The notes beneath the pieces are model-generated. The model worked only from the letters and a program-made list of their open reading frames with translations, searched no databases and had not been told where the DNA came from. Source: Impatiens glandulifera (Eukaryota > Streptophyta > Magnoliopsida > Ericales > Balsaminaceae). Taken from it: 64,000 nt of DNA. The stretch spans positions 44,761,771 through 44,825,770 of the forward strand of contig NC_061869.1 in the NCBI RefSeq assembly GCF_907164915.1. The letters are read 5' to 3'. Positions 1 through 11,512 of this stretch are shown piece by piece; the stretch's first letter is position 1, and every line of letters begins with the position of its first letter. Both the position numbers and the translations under genes were made by a program.

Positions 1-1
1 C

Positions 2-727
2 TCTCTCTCTAAGAAAGGTCTACTAGCCGATTTTGAATCGGTTTCCCGATCCGAGGACAATGAAGTCCAATTTATTTTTCGAGCTCTCGAGAGCTCCAGT
101 CTTAGGAGATTCCTTGAAAATCGCTATGCATTTGACTACATTTTAGTCAATGAATTCTTCAAAACCGCAAGGGTGATACACCAAGATATCATCTTTGCTC
201 AAGTTCACGAAAAATCATTTCTTTTTAGTGATACAGACATCGCATTAGCTTGCGAGTTGCCTACTGAAGGCTTCACCGATCTAACTTACTCTTTAGTGGT
301 CATCGATGAGATGCTCCACCACTTTTCTAGCTCTATGATCCCGGTTAACACCTGGGGACCGAAGAGCCTCCTTGCGCATGAATACCAGATTCTCAGCGAG
401 ATTCTGTGTAAGTCCGTTCTGTCCAGGGATAAGATTCAATATTACACCGAACAAATCTTCGAGATGATGGTCGCCGTCACCGAAGGAACTCCGGTAAACT
501 GGTCCCAAATTATCTTTGACAACTTGAAGGAGCTGATCATCTCCAAGAAAACCGGCTATGCTCCACATCTAAGCGGTTTGTTCAATGATATCAACACCCA
601 TCGCGGCTCGGGTATCACTCTTCACCCGATCCAGCCGCTGACAAAGGAGAGGATCCAAGAACAAATCGACCGATGGAACAAGGCCAATGCCAAGAAGGTT
701 CCAGCGATCGGTCCATCTCACCATTAA
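2..727 (+). CDS. A1: plant transposon-type (gag-like) domain protein, 5' partial
   Basis: The reading frame is open from the window edge to the TAA at 725-727, about 241 codons, so the true start lies to the left. A start at 173 would be a GTG inside the domain and is not the gene start. Visible motifs in order are a leucine/arginine helix (RRFLENRYAF), 'NEFFKTARV', 'ELPTEGFTDL', 'EYQILSEIL', then 'VNWSQIIFDNLKEL' and 'GYAPHLSGLF'. The same motif order recurs in A2, A1', A2' and the N-terminus of B, so all are paralogues. It resembles the 'putative plant transposon protein' family, a recollection I could not verify. Its biochemical role is unknown. No in-frame stop is visible. Confidence 0.65.
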   Translation, partial: SLSKKGLLADFESVSRSEDNEVQFIFRALESSSLRRFLENRYAFDYILVNEFFKTARVIHQDIIFAQVHEKSFLFSDTDIALACELPTEGFTDLTYSLVVIDEMLHHFSSSMIPVNTWGPKSLLAHEYQILSEILCKSVLSRDKIQYYTEQIFEMMVAVTEGTPVNWSQIIFDNLKELIISKKTGYAPHLSGLFNDINTHRGSGITLHPIQPLTKERIQEQIDRWNKANAKKVPAIGPSHH

Positions 728-1126
728 ATCTACGATATATTTTCTCTCAATCTCAAACCGATAAATTTGCTGTAATATCGGTTAGGGATCCCAATTAATG
801 AAATCAACTTTTATTTCGGCTCAACTTTAAAATTCTAAAAAACATTTTTGGCCAAACCGACATCTTCTCAGGGAGAAGCTACTACTTCTTTCACACTCAA
901 GCCGAAAAGTCATTCAAAAACCGAATATTTTCAAAAATCAACATTGGGAAAAGATGTGCTCATTCCCAAAAGACGTAACTAGTTCGGATAGGCTAGCCAG
1001 CCTACATCGTACCTTTTCAAAAATATTCCCTTCAAAAGGCAAAAAACATTCAATGTGAATATTGATAACACGTAACGATTAGATATTTTTGAAGCATTCT
1101 CATTAAATGCATTGTAACCGTTCTCC

Positions 1127-1135
1127 TATATAAAG
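1127..1135 (+). promoter_or_regulatory. TATA box of A2
   Basis: TATATAAAG lies 87 bp before the A2 ATG (1222) and is followed by a CT-rich leader (CTCTCTC runs at 1172-1210). The same TATA plus CT-rich leader layout precedes B, A2' and B', which supports a separate promoter for each ORF. Confidence 0.6.
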
Positions 1136-1221
1136 AGCCTATCCTCTCTCAAATCAAATCACAATTATCTGTCCCTCTCTCTTTAAAAACTAAGAATAGT
1201 GTCTCTCTCAAATTTTCAGAG

Positions 1222-1932
1222 ATGAATGCTCAATTCAGAAACTCCATTTGTGTCAACTTTGATTCAACCCGAGACACAAGAGCAAACGGCATGATCTTCA
1301 ATCCGCTTATTGAGACCAGGTTGAGAAAATTCCTTAAGAAAACCCACTACATCATCGAAGAGGAGGTCACCGAATTCTTCAACAATACAGAAGTAAGGAA
1401 TGATGGAAGCATCACAACTTACATCGATTCCGACTTCTATCGGATCACTGAAGATTCACTCGCAGAGTTCTTCGATCTTCCATCCGAAGGATTTTTGGAC
1501 TTTCCACTTCTTCCCCCTCAAATAGTCGAGCGTTACTGTAACAACTTTTCTGGATCCCCCTCCTATTCGGTCGATAGTCATGGCCTAAAAGACAATCTAG
1601 ATCCACTCATTCAAATTCTCCAGGATATCATTCAGCGGTCTATCCTGAGACACATGCCGAGCCAACACTACACTCGGCAAGTGTTCGAAATTATGATAGC
1701 AATACATCGATACATGCTTATCAACTGGGCCTCTCTTATCTTCAGTCATCTAAAGGCATGCATCTCAGCCGACAAAAGAAGGATCGACTTTACCCCTTAG
1801 ATCAACCGATACCTTTGCTCCATTCTTACAAGTTTTGGACCAGGAACCCCGATGAGACCAGCTAACATTCTGACAGATGAGACACTGGAAAGATGGGTTC
1901 AAAGGATCGAAACAAGGATGACACAATACTAA
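1222..1932 (+). pseudogene. A2: second transposon-type domain ORF, one internal TAG
   Basis: ATG at 1222 opens a frame read to TAG at 1798-1800. The same frame then stays open to TAA at 1930-1932, giving 'FGPGTPMRPANIL', which aligns with 'FGPGTPASPSNVL' at the end of A2' (43820-44521). The ancestral protein was therefore about 236 aa and the TAG is a single nonsense change. Domain motifs are 'EEVTEFFNNTEV' (around residue 48), 'FDLPSEGFLDF' (around residue 88) and 'INWASLIFSHLKA' (around residue 170). A TATA box sits at 1127. Readthrough is possible but no known readthrough context follows the stop. The function is unknown. Confidence 0.7.
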
Positions 1933-2369
1933 TCTCGCACCATCTACACTAAGACACTATCCTTCTATGAATTAATAGGTTATTTTGATGTACAATCGAT
2001 TGTTCCAAAATAAAATTTTAAATTGCATGTTGTTGACTTAAGCCTTTAGTTGGTTTTAAATGATTCCGGCTTCAAATCGAAATTTCGGTAAAATCCAAAT
2101 TTTGGTAAAATCCAAATTTCGGTAAAATCAATACTTATCAATTTTGGTTAAACCAAAAAACTCGGCTTCACATCAATTTCCGGCAAAACAATTCTGGATA
2201 AATTCAAATTCAACCGCCAATAGTTTACCGCCCCTGGTTTACCGCGCTGTTTTATCGTCCACAACTTACCGCCATAACAGTTATCGCAGTAACTTTTGGA
2301 GGGAGTTTTTGGCACCATTATCTAATACGACATGACGGTTTGGTTACATAACTGTCACAGCCAAGTCCC

Positions 2370-2378
2370 TATATAAAG
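2370..2378 (+). promoter_or_regulatory. TATA box of B
   Basis: TATATAAAG lies 92 bp before the ATG at 2471 and is followed by a CT run (around 2402-2414). Upstream, 2221-2290 holds repeated TTTACCGC/TTACCGCC words. Confidence 0.55.
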
Positions 2379-2470
2379 GGTTAATTACAATACACACGTT
2401 TACTCTCTCTCTCTTTGAAAACCGCTTGTGTTCTTAAAAAATCTTCAACTCTCCCAATCTTCAAATCAAA

Positions 2471-5454
2471 ATGGGACGTGATAATGCACTTTTCTTCTAC
2501 ATCTTGCAAGTCAACTTCGAGGATATTCAAGAAAACAGAACTGCCGACTTCAAAAACATGATAGGATCCTTGAAGGATTTCGGGTTGGAAACTTTCTAAA
2601 GTGGACCATTCACCCTTTACCAAGAGGAACTTAAAGCGTTCTTTGAGAATGCCAATGTGAAGAAGAGGGTGATTTCTTCAACGATGGGAGGAACGACCTT
2701 CGATCTTTCGGAGGAGACCTTTGCGGCGGGTCTTCAATTGCCCTCGGAAGGGCGAGATTTCAGGACGAACCTAACGGAAGCCGAAGTTGTGGAAGTAAAG
2801 AAAACTATGTCAAATTCGGATAAACTAGTTAAACACACCGGAAAGAAGAGCACGTTGGACTTTCAATTCCGGTGGCTTCTTGATATTGTCTCCAAGTCCC
2901 TTCAAGGCAAAGGAGGCAACTTTAATAATCTGGCTCGGCCTAAGTTCGAGATGATGGCTAGTATCATCCGAGGAGATAAGGTTGACTGGGCCGACGTACT
3001 GTTTGAAAACTTATGCGATATGGTAGCCGGAACGAAAAACCGGTCTCTAAGATATGCCATCTAGATCGACAAGATCCTACAATTTCTTGAGATCCCAACC
3101 GGACCGGGTGCTCCTCTCCCCTTGTCCAAGATTGTCAACTCCGAAAACATCGAGAAAAGTCTGTAGTGAGCAGAAAAACTTCCACGTGAAAAAGCTCCAA
3201 GGGAAACTCAACCGAAAGCAAAGAAGTCGAAAGCTATTGCAGCCGAACCAAAGGCTAAAGAGCCTTCAATCAAGAAAGCGGCTAAGAAGGGCAAAAAGCC
3301 GACAGTTGAAAGATCGGAGAGTCAGTCAGACTCCTCCGAAAGAACTCATTCTACGAGACCAGCCGACTCGGGTGAACGCGCGGTTTCCCCTACTCCTATT
3401 CCAATAAACGTGGAGTTTCCTGCGGCTATTCTGGGTGTTGAGCAACATGCAGCCGAACAGGTCCCTCCACCATATTCGGAAGAATCATCGGCAAGCAAAG
3501 TCGACAAGTCTACATTTAAAGGGGATTCAGTACATGAGGTAAGTACTCCTACTCCATCTCACAATCTTGAAACTAGGAACTCCCCCATCCAGCCTGCTGG
3601 GATGCGAATGAAGAAGTCCCTTAGAGGACTTCGGATCAAATCAATAATATTGTAACTACTGTCAATTGGGTTATGAAATCCGAGGTGACAAACAAACTCG
3701 TTGAAACTGGTCAGACTGTTGAAGATGACCTAATAATTGATACTGACAAGGACAAGGAAACGACGGAAAATGATGAGGCCGAAAATAATGAAGAAACGGT
3801 GATGGACGATCCTCCGGTGCTTGGAGGTAGTCAATTTGTGAAAGATAACACCGACCTGGCTGTTGAAGAAACTCCTTCAACCGGACACGATCAAAATCCG
3901 CCGCGCAACTCTACACTGGATCCTGAAGTTCTAGTTTCTCAACAAGAAGTCGACGACATGGTAAATCAACTTCTTAGTGTGTCGAAGAATCTGGCCGAAG
4001 AAATATCCCGCCCATTCTATAGCTGGTGTAGAATCAGAATTGAAGTTAAATTCATGCATATACTCCCCAACTACACCGAAAATGAGCATTGGCCGAAACT
4101 GGTGGCCATGGAAGACCAAGTCTTTGATCTTGCGAAAACAAAATTTATTCCGCTGGTTTTGGCCAGAGGGAAACTAGGCGATGCACACGCAAGATTAAAA
4201 GCGCTGACCGAAATAGTGGAGGGCGCTCAAAAGGAACCAACCGAGGTGGAAAAGAGGGTAAAGGAAATTGCCCTCACGATCATAGAAAGCCTTAAATTTG
4301 AGATTGCAAGGTTGGAAGAAAAATCGGCGAAAGACTTTAAAGATTATTATACGGATAACGAAGAATCTGACAATTGCAAAGACTATTCGGGTAAGTCAAT
4401 TTTTTATGTCGGTCAGTCATCCAGACCAACGGGGGACTAGCAAGAAGAAAGTCACCCGAAATCTCCTAATGAAAAAGACGATCGCACCGCTTCCCCATTG
4501 GCCAAATCTGCAAGTAAGTCTGTTATTAATGTTAACTCTGTAGAAACAAATTTGGTTGACCAAGGCAGACCGAGAATGGCTTTATCGGTTCACTCTCCTC
4601 ATCATGTGCAAAGTCACGAAGTTGCCTATCTATCGGACGACATGACGTGATTTATTCTTGATGTTGTCGACAAGTCAATGACCAAGTAGCAGGCATCCTT
4701 AGAAGCTAGAGCCTCCACCACCGATTCAAAGATTGAAACGGTTAAGACAACAGTTGAATCGACCACCGCTCAACTCCTTCAAATGATGCAAGCAATGTCC
4801 GCTCAAATTGAGGAGTTTGCAAGAATCAAGGCTGTGGTCACTGGAGAGTAGATCAGAGCCGATGCAGAAACGGCTCTAAAATTCTAGGCCGATGAAGAAG
4901 AATGGAACGGCTGCGAAAGGAACGTGAAATAAATGATGAACGTGTAACACGAAAGATTCATGAAGAAGAAATGACCAAACAAAAAGAAGCCGAAACCGGG
5001 ATGCCGAAACGGCTTAAAATCCTCAATCAACCGAGCAACCGACTAGCATGATGACAAGGGCTCGGACAAATAAAAGAAAGAGAAAAGAAATAAACGAACT
5101 GTTATCTTGGGTGGAACAGAGTAATCCTCAAACGACTGTAAATCATGTTGTTCTGCTTGCCGATGAAGAAAAAGAAGATGATATTCAAGGAAACACAAAG
5201 CCATATTGACTCCTTCCGTCCCCTCAACCACTCAGCCGAATTAGGGTACGAATGATGAAACAATTGCCAACTTCATACGAGGTGGAATAACTCTACCCTC
5301 CGAGAATAAGTCTCGACCGACCAGATCAGAATGCGGTTTCTTCAATTTTGACTGCACCTCTTCGAGACCAAATTTCATATCCGGTTGGAGTTTCGACGCA
5401 TATAGGAGGGAGAGAGAGTGGAATGAGGAGCTAAAGGCAAAGGCAAAAGAATAA
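2471..5454 (+). pseudogene. B: long transposon-domain/coiled-coil protein, degraded
   Basis: ATG at 2471 opens the same protein start as B' (MGRDNALF versus MGRESVLF). In-frame stops lie at TAA 2597, TAG 3062 and TAG-TGA 3164-3169, yet the same frame continues to 3655. A frameshift near 3630 moves coding to the 3673-4440 frame, and further stops follow at 4438, 4648 and beyond. The N-terminal domain has 'FFENANV', 'LQLPSEG' and 'VDWADVLFENLCDM'. It is followed by a Lys/Ala-rich linker (3180-3320), an acidic segment (3720-3850), and a helical block aligned to B' ('KLVAMEDQVF', 'GDAHARLKALTEIV'). The last open piece (about 5270-5454) ends at TAA 5452-5454. It was probably about 900-1000 aa originally, and it cannot make a full protein now. 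Confidence 0.7.
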
Positions 5455-5557
5455 GGGGAAATCTGAACTCTTGAACTCAAGCTCTATTTTCTATTTACTT
5501 ATTGTAATCTACTCAATACTAAAGTTTTTGAAATTTCGGCTTATGACTCTATTTTTC

Positions 5558-5575
5558 TATATATATATATATATA
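5558..5575. repeat. (TA)n microsatellite
   Basis: An uninterrupted TA run in the 3' region of B. A shorter (TA)n run sits at the equivalent place after B' (47794-47805), so it is ancestral to both copies. Confidence 0.9.
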
Positions 5576-5622
5576 ACCTTCTGGTCATTACACTGATTTT
5601 GATACTTTTGGCTAAAAGCATC

Positions 5623-5638
5623 AAAAAGGGAGAAATTG
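5623..5638 (+). promoter_or_regulatory. Upstream copy of the polypurine tract
   Basis: AAAAAGGGAGAAATTG followed by ATGAG. It duplicates the tract at 5748 and has a decayed LTR start. Copy 2 has a comparable duplicate (47910 and 48103). Confidence 0.5.
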
Positions 5639-5747
5639 ATGAGAAATCTCTAAAAACAAACTTTTCTAAAAACCGGTCAAGTAAATTTAAGTTCTTTAAA
5701 AATCCCGGCCAACAATTACAAATTTTGAATATTTATTCAAAATAATC

Positions 5748-5761
5748 AAAAAGGGAGAAAT
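5748..5761 (+). promoter_or_regulatory. Polypurine tract before the LTR
   Basis: AAAAAGGGAGAAAT lies immediately before the TGTTAG LTR start at 5762. Purine tracts of this kind prime plus-strand synthesis directly upstream of the 3' LTR in plant retrotransposons. Confidence 0.7.
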
Positions 5762-6928
5762 TGTTAGAAAAATCAAGATAGTTAATTTACTTAACCATCT
5801 AAAAGAACTTAATCAATCCTTAACTATATGTGCAGGAACAACTTCAAACCGAATCGACTAAATTCATCAACAAGATCGGCCAAACCGAAATGCTCAGCCT
5901 GATCTACCCTCTCGGTTAAAAAGAATCGGCCCATACATTTTCGAAGTTAAGCCGGATTGGCTTAAACTCAGGCCCGAGTAGAATTGCTAACCGATAAGTT
6001 TCGGCTGGCTCAAAACATTAAAGATCATAAGGCCAACGGGAAAATTATTCAAAATGATGAATAATCTGAAGATGACTTAATGAATATATCTTGGAGATAT
6101 GTAAAAGAAGGTTCTGAGATAAGGCATGCGGCAATCTAATGATTGAAGATTTTATCCAATCTCACAAGCAACCTTCACGGTGCAGGCGGCCTCCCTCATG
6201 CATGGCTGCCACATATACAAAAAGCAAAGTTACCTACCATGACCGGCTCGGCTGACCAATCACTGGATGAGAAAGAAATATGACCATTGTCATATCTCCT
6301 ATATAAGAGGAAGCCAACGACATTGAAGCCATAGAGAATTAACGTGCGAGCTATCAACTCAGCTTTCACCTGATCAAACATGAAAAGCATCTGAATTCAT
6401 ACAGTTTCTTTGATCAAAGTGAAACAGTTGTAAACGATAAACATTCTATTGTAAAAGTGTATTACAATACTGTGTGAGTATAGTAAAGTGTATATCGAGC
6501 AGTGAATAAGACTCGATCGTATTGTGTTGTTGAATATTCCATTAGTGAATATCCTTCTCACTATTTGAGAAGAAGGGGTGACGTAGGAGAGTTTGCTCCG
6601 AACATCCATAAAAATCTGTGTTTTGTGTTCTTCAATTACTTTCTGTCACTAAGCTAACCGAACCAATCTTTCCCACCTCAACCGAACCGAATTCACTTTA
6701 CCTAAACTGATTTCCTCATACTACCTACTTTAAACCGAATCGTGTGCAGTTCCTTTAGGTTGAAACAAACATTTCCTCCCTTGAACTCGGTTCAAGAGTC
6801 TATGACAACCTGCGTAGTGTTAAGAACAGTTCTATTCTTTAATCGGATTAGTGCCAAGTGGTGTGTGTGTTGTAAGCGATCTCCTTTAGCTGGACCCCGG
6901 TCCCCTATCGACGATCACGATCCTAACA
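5762..6928 (+). mobile_element. 3' LTR of three-ORF element, copy 1 (1167 bp)
   Basis: It begins TGTTAG after a purine tract and ends CTAACA, a 6-bp terminal inverted repeat. It contains a TATA box (6300) and the block GACGTAGGAG...GAACATCCATAAAAA (6580-6616), which recurs in the LTR of copy 2 at 48983-49017. No tRNA primer site follows the right end, so this is the 3' LTR. The homologous LTR at 48116-49363 shares TGTGCAGGAA near the start and TTCAAG..T.TGTGACAA-type sequence near the end. Confidence 0.75.
6300..6307 (+). promoter_or_regulatory. LTR promoter TATA box
   Basis: TATATAAG about 540 bp into the LTR, preceded by TGACCATTG. The copy-2 LTR has TGACCGTTGG then TATAAAAG at 48702, the same spacing and order, so this marks the U3/R region. 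Confidence 0.5.
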
Positions 6929-8281
6929 CAAGGACTCTCGACCCCGACCGAGAATTCACAAACCTAGGACGGATGAAGTTATCCCCGGGCTAACCTAGGA
7001 TTAATGGTTTCAATACCTCGACCGAGAATTTCAGCCAAGGACCGAGAGGCCTTAGCACCCCGACCAAAGATCCCGAACCCCGACAAGGCTTTTAAGCCAT
7101 GACAGAGGATGTTTTAGCTCCCGACCGATAAAATGAACCTAATACCGAGAAACACCGATCTTAGGCTTGTTTGGTTCAACGTTTCAAAATCCAAAATTAT
7201 TTTTGTAATTTTGGAACCTCAAACCATTTTCTAAAAATTCCGAATAATTAGAAAATAATTCTGAAATTATATTCCGTGAGCGAGAATCAAAATAATATGC
7301 AGACAAAAACTATGACAAACGAGAAACTAAAGTTGTTCGTGTAGATACTCATTTTCACTCTATAATTTTATAGTTTATACTCTTTAACAAATTAAAATAA
7401 CTTTAAATAAAAAATTATAAAAATAAATGAAAAACATTATATATATACACGTATTTTTTTATTAAATTAATTAGATTTCACTTAGTTAATTAATAATAAA
7501 ATCTTTTTAGAATATATAAGATTAAGTTTGTTGTATTTCAACCTAGTCTTTTCTCATTTCTTTGTTTTTTAATTAGAAAATTAGTTAGCTTTAATTAATA
7601 AATTATTAATTTAATTTAACTTTTTAATTAACATAACTAATTTTGTGGGGATTCTTAGAAGACATTGAGGGAAAGGTCCAAGATTCAATAAAGATCCATC
7701 AAGAAAATCCAAGATCTATCCAGATGGATCAAGATGCATTAAAGAGTTGGTCATTTTTGAAAATTAAGATACAAGTCAAGGTTATTTTAAGTCAAAGTCA
7801 AGTCAAGCATGAATCCAACCGAGTGATGCAACCGGTGATCCTCCCAAAGACTCGACTCGAGATCGTCCAAGAAACAAAAGGATCCATCCAAGAAGATATA
7901 TGGATCCTCCTAGAACTTTACTAACTTGAGCATAGAGGAGAGGTGACTGTATTTATTAATTTTAGTTCAAAATTGACCAAGTCCAATGCAATTCAAGGTT
8001 AGAATTTGATTTCCATCCGTTGGCCATGGAAAGGACGCAAGGTACTTGCCATTTGAATTCATATTCAAATAGTTTAAGTTACAATGTCAAGAGACATGAT
8101 TTGTTTTAATCATATTCGACACATGTCATTTCATTTAATGACATGTCAAGAAGGGAGGGTGTCAACTTTAAGTGACAACTAAAAGGGTGTGTTTCTAGAT
8201 TATTCCTAGCATGGAAGGAGTCTAGAAAATATTGGTCAAGGTCTTGAGCCCTTGATTTATTCAAGGCCCATAAGACTTTTC
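6929..8281. other. Unassigned flank between two elements
   Basis: 6929-7160 is relatively GC-rich with repeated CGACCGAG/CCCCGACC words. 7160-7640 is very AT-rich. An open frame at 7643-7924 (93 codons) has no recognisable motif. 7990-8281 has the look of an old LTR but no pair. No gene is supported. Confidence 0.5.
8121..8146. repeat. Perfect inverted repeat, 10-bp arms
   Basis: ACATGTCATT and AATGACATGT are separated by 6 bp, so the segment can form a hairpin in DNA or RNA. It lies in unassigned sequence and its role is unknown. Confidence 0.7.
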
Positions 8282-8561
8282 TGTTGGTGCGGAAAATATT
8301 ATAACTAAGAAAATAGGATTTTATTGATAGAAATCTTAAGTAGCTACAACTTACTTAATTTTGATATATGAAAAACTAATGAGTGATCCTCAATTTAAAG
8401 GATAAGATAGAAGGATCTAGAACTCAAATTAAATACAATTCATGACACTAAACAATGCATCTCTTGAGCTTCATCTTCCTTCACGCTTCATTTTCAACTC
8501 TTGAGTTTCATCATCACATTAAATGTTTTTCAAGATTATTAATTATTTATTATTTTTAACA
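8282..8561 (-). mobile_element. Copia 3' LTR (280 bp)
   Basis: Starts TGTTGGTGCGG and ends TTTAACA (TG..CA) on the plus strand. Its first about 105 bp match 12501-12604 with few differences. It is bordered at the right by CCCCCTCT, the complement of a purine tract. Confidence 0.85.
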
Positions 8562-8569
8562 CCCCCTCT
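8562..8569 (-). promoter_or_regulatory. Copia polypurine tract
   Basis: Reads AGAGGGGG on the minus strand, directly before the 3' LTR. Confidence 0.7.
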
Positions 8570-8700
8570 AAATTAGTAATCTTGAGTTTCTTCTTGAATT
8601 TGTCAAACTTGTCAATCGTTACGGCTTTGGTCATGATATATGTTGGCTGATCCTTCGTCTTGATAAACTTCATGGAAATTACTTCTTGAGTAACCAAATC

Positions 8701-10387
8701 TCAAATAAAATAATGTCGTAGTTCAATATGTTTGGATCGAGCATGAAAAACGGGACACTTTGTTATTGCAATAACTGACATTTTGTCACAATGAATAATT
8801 GTCGGTTCACATTGCTCAAACTTCATGTCCTTTAAAATTCTTTGAAGCCAAACAGCTTCACAAGCTGCATCAGTACATGCTATATATTCTGCTTCAACTG
8901 ATGACAATGTCACAAATTTTTGTTTTCTTGAGCTCCATGATATTACATTCGATCCAAGACAAAAGATATAACCGGAAGTACTTTTTCGATCATCAATTGA
9001 GTGTGCCCAATCACTATCTGTATACCCAACCAACTTACATTCACTTTCCTTTTTGAATTCAATGCCTTGAGTTTTTGTGCCTTTAAGATATCTAAGGATT
9101 CTTTTTGCGGCTGCAAAATGAATTTGACTTGGCTCATTCAAAAATCTAGATAGAAAGCTTACCGAATGTGTGATATTCGGTCTTGTATTGAGATAGATTA
9201 ATGAACCAATCAACTTTCTATAAATAGTTGAGTCAGCTTTCTCACTATCGTCGTTAACTTGAAAATTTTCATTCAACGCCATAGGAGTAGAGAGGGGCTT
9301 ACATTGACTCATATTGAATTTCTTGAGCAGATCTTCAATATATTTTTCTTGAGATAGAAAGATTCTTCCTAGACTTTGCTTAACTTGTATACCAAGAAAA
9401 TATATCATGAGTCCCAAGTCTGTCATCTCAAATTCTTTCATCATTTGATTCTTGAAGTCTGCCACCATAGCTTTGTTTGTTCAAAAATAGATAAGATCAT
9501 CTACATATAAACATACAATCAAGAAATCTTTGTCAATAGTCTTCACATAGAGAGATGATTCACTTGTATTTCGATTAAAGCATTTCTTGATGAAATAGCT
9601 ATTGATTTTGATGTTCCATGCTTGGGGTGCCTACTTTAACTCATATAATATATTTTTTAGTCGATAAACTTTCTTCTCTTTTTCTTTGATCTCAAAACCT
9701 TCGGGCTTCTCAACATACACCTCTTTTTGAATTTCTCTATTTAGAAAAGCTGATTTTACATCAAGTTGAAATATATTTACCTCCAACTAAACTACAATGG
9801 CTACACAAGTATGGATTGTCTCCATTCTTACAACAAGAGCATAAGTTTCTGAGAAGTCAACTCCCGGTTGTTGAGAATAACCCTTTTGCGACAAGTCGAG
9901 CTTTATATTTTTGAATCAAACCATCCTCACTGTACTTTACTTTGTAGACCCATTTTAAACCAATAGTTTTCTTTCCATCTGGCTAGTCCATGAGTTCCCA
10001 TGTTGAATTTTTCTCAATTGTAGATAACTCGTCCTTCATTACTTTTTGCCAATATTCTTTTTGAGAAGCTTCTTGGAATGATTGTGGCTCACTAGAAAAT
10101 AATCCAAACTCAATTTCATCATAAATGTCTTGAACCATTCGGGTCTTTCTTGGAGAACTATCTATATCAGATTCTAAGTCTTAGGCAGAAGGTTAAGATG
10201 ATCTAGCTTGGGATTCAATTGGATATGTAAATGGTTGTGATCCCAAGTCTTCAACTTCTTTCCCCTTCCAATTTCAAGTAGTTTTTTCATCGAAAACAAC
10301 ATCTCGAGATACAATAATTTTGTTGGTCAATGGATTCATCAATCAATATCCCTTGGATTCATCACTATAGCCAATGAACACAAGTTT
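8701..10387 (-). pseudogene. Copia reverse transcriptase-RNase H, broken
   Basis: Minus-strand RT motifs are 'KWVYKVKY' and 'ARLVAKG', 'LDVKSAFLN', 'YELK(stop)APQAW', then the YVDD catalytic box (9496-9507). RNase H follows with 'GYTDSDWA', 'SSVEAEYIA', 'HCDK' and 'RSKHIELR', the expected acidic residues. Breaks are an extra base near 9880 ('AKG' then out of frame), TAG at 9631-9633 replacing the usual Gln, and TGA at 9481-9483 right after YVDD. The stretch 8701-9468 is one open frame of 255 codons. A degenerate linker joins it to integrase. Confidence 0.9.
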
Positions 10388-11512
10388 TTAGCCTTTCTCT
10401 TCAAACTTCTCCTGACTTTGAGATGGGATTAGAGCATAATCAATACTCCAAAATATTTTAAAATGATCAATAGCGGGCTTTTTATCATACCAAGCTTCAA
10501 ATAGAGTCTTATTTATGACCGCTTTGGTTGGTGATCGATTGAGAATATATATAGTTGTGTGAACAGCTTCAGCCCAATATAGATTTGACATTCCCTTTCC
10601 TTTCAGCATGTTTTTCGCCATCTCTACAATCGTACGGTTTTTTCGTTCAGCTACGTTGTTTTGTTGTGAAGATCTATCTTTTGATACCATTATCTTTGCA
10701 ATATTCCGTACATGAATTTGAGAGATATTCTACTCCACAATCAGTTCTCAAGCACTTCATTATATGACCACTTTCCTTTTTAACTAGAGACTTGAATCGT
10801 AAGAAAATAGAAAATGCTTCGGACTTTTGTTTAAGGAAATAAATCCGCATCATTCTTGTATAGTCATCAACAAAGAGAATGAAATACCTTTTATCTCCAG
10901 GAGTAGGAGTTTGTATCGGGCCACATATATCAAAATGGACAAGTTCAAGTGGTCCTTTTTCTCGCCATGTAGGTTTGGAAAATTGGAGCTTGTGCATCTT
11001 TCCATAAATACAACCTTCACATATATCATTCATCACTTCAATAGAAGGAAGTCCAACCACCATATTTTTCTCTTTCAGCAATTGAAGTCCCCGTTGATTT
11101 AAATGACCATATCGAAGATGCCAAAGTTTAGACAAATCTTCATTTTCCACTTTTAATTCACAATCACTTTTCAATGGAAACGTGAGAAAATGTCTTATCT
11201 TTCATTTCAACAGTTGCCACAACCACATTCTTCTTTTTGTCAAATATTTTGCAACTTCCATCATCAAAATATACTGAGAAGTACTTCTTAATAAGTTGTC
11301 CAATACTAAGAAGATTATATGAAATATTAGGGACATATAGAACACCTGTGATAAGCTTTTTGTTACCTCCCGAAGTTGGAACAACAATGGTTCCTTTTCC
11401 TTTCACATCTTGATAAGAACCATTTCCAAGAAGTAGTGTCTGAGTTGAGCTCCACGAACATATCTTTATTACTTTTCATATGGTTGCTAACACCGCTATC
11501 AAGATACCATTG
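10388..11512 (-). pseudogene. Copia protease and integrase, fragmented
   Basis: The protease active site 'DSGVSNHM' is encoded around 11480-11500. The pre-integrase zinc-binding segment shows 'WHLRYGHLN' and 'CEGCIYGK'. The integrase core has Asp in 'HFDICGP', Asp in 'LRTDCGVEY' and Glu in 'NNVAERKNRT', the D,D,E triad, although 'NGVAERKNR' is more usual. The frame breaks at about 10690 (between the second Asp and the Glu) and near 11170. The order protease, integrase, RT is typical of Copia. Confidence 0.9.

Larger units (their letters stand above)
1..6928 (+). mobile_element. LTR-bounded three-ORF element, copy 1 (5' end outside window)
   Basis: Three same-strand ORFs (A1 2-727, A2 1222-1932, B 2471-5454) are followed by a (TA)n run, two purine-rich tracts and a 1167-bp LTR-like segment with TGTTAG/CTAACA ends. 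The arrangement is repeated at 42406-49363, which shows it is a unit. No reverse transcriptase, integrase or protease is visible in either copy. It may be a non-autonomous element carrying captured genes, or the 3' end of a larger Copia-type element (SIRE/Maximus-like elements carry extra ORFs between pol and the 3' LTR) whose pol lies left of the window. The left limit is the window edge, so the first explanation is not proven. Confidence 0.6.

Noticed and set aside
1798..1800. Programmed readthrough of the A2 TAG
   Set aside because: The copy-2 homologue has no stop at this position and no known readthrough context follows, so a simple nonsense mutation is preferred.
2381..2623. 80-codon minus-strand frame opposite the B start
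   Set aside because: Shadow of the B coding sequence; the plus-strand frame has the homologue at 45099.
7163..7260. GGCTTGTTTGGTTCAACG, resembling a Tourist MITE end
   Set aside because: No matching inverted end or target duplication found in the following kilobase.
7643..7924. 93-codon open frame
   Set aside because: No motif, no homologous copy in the window, and atypical composition; insufficient support as a gene.
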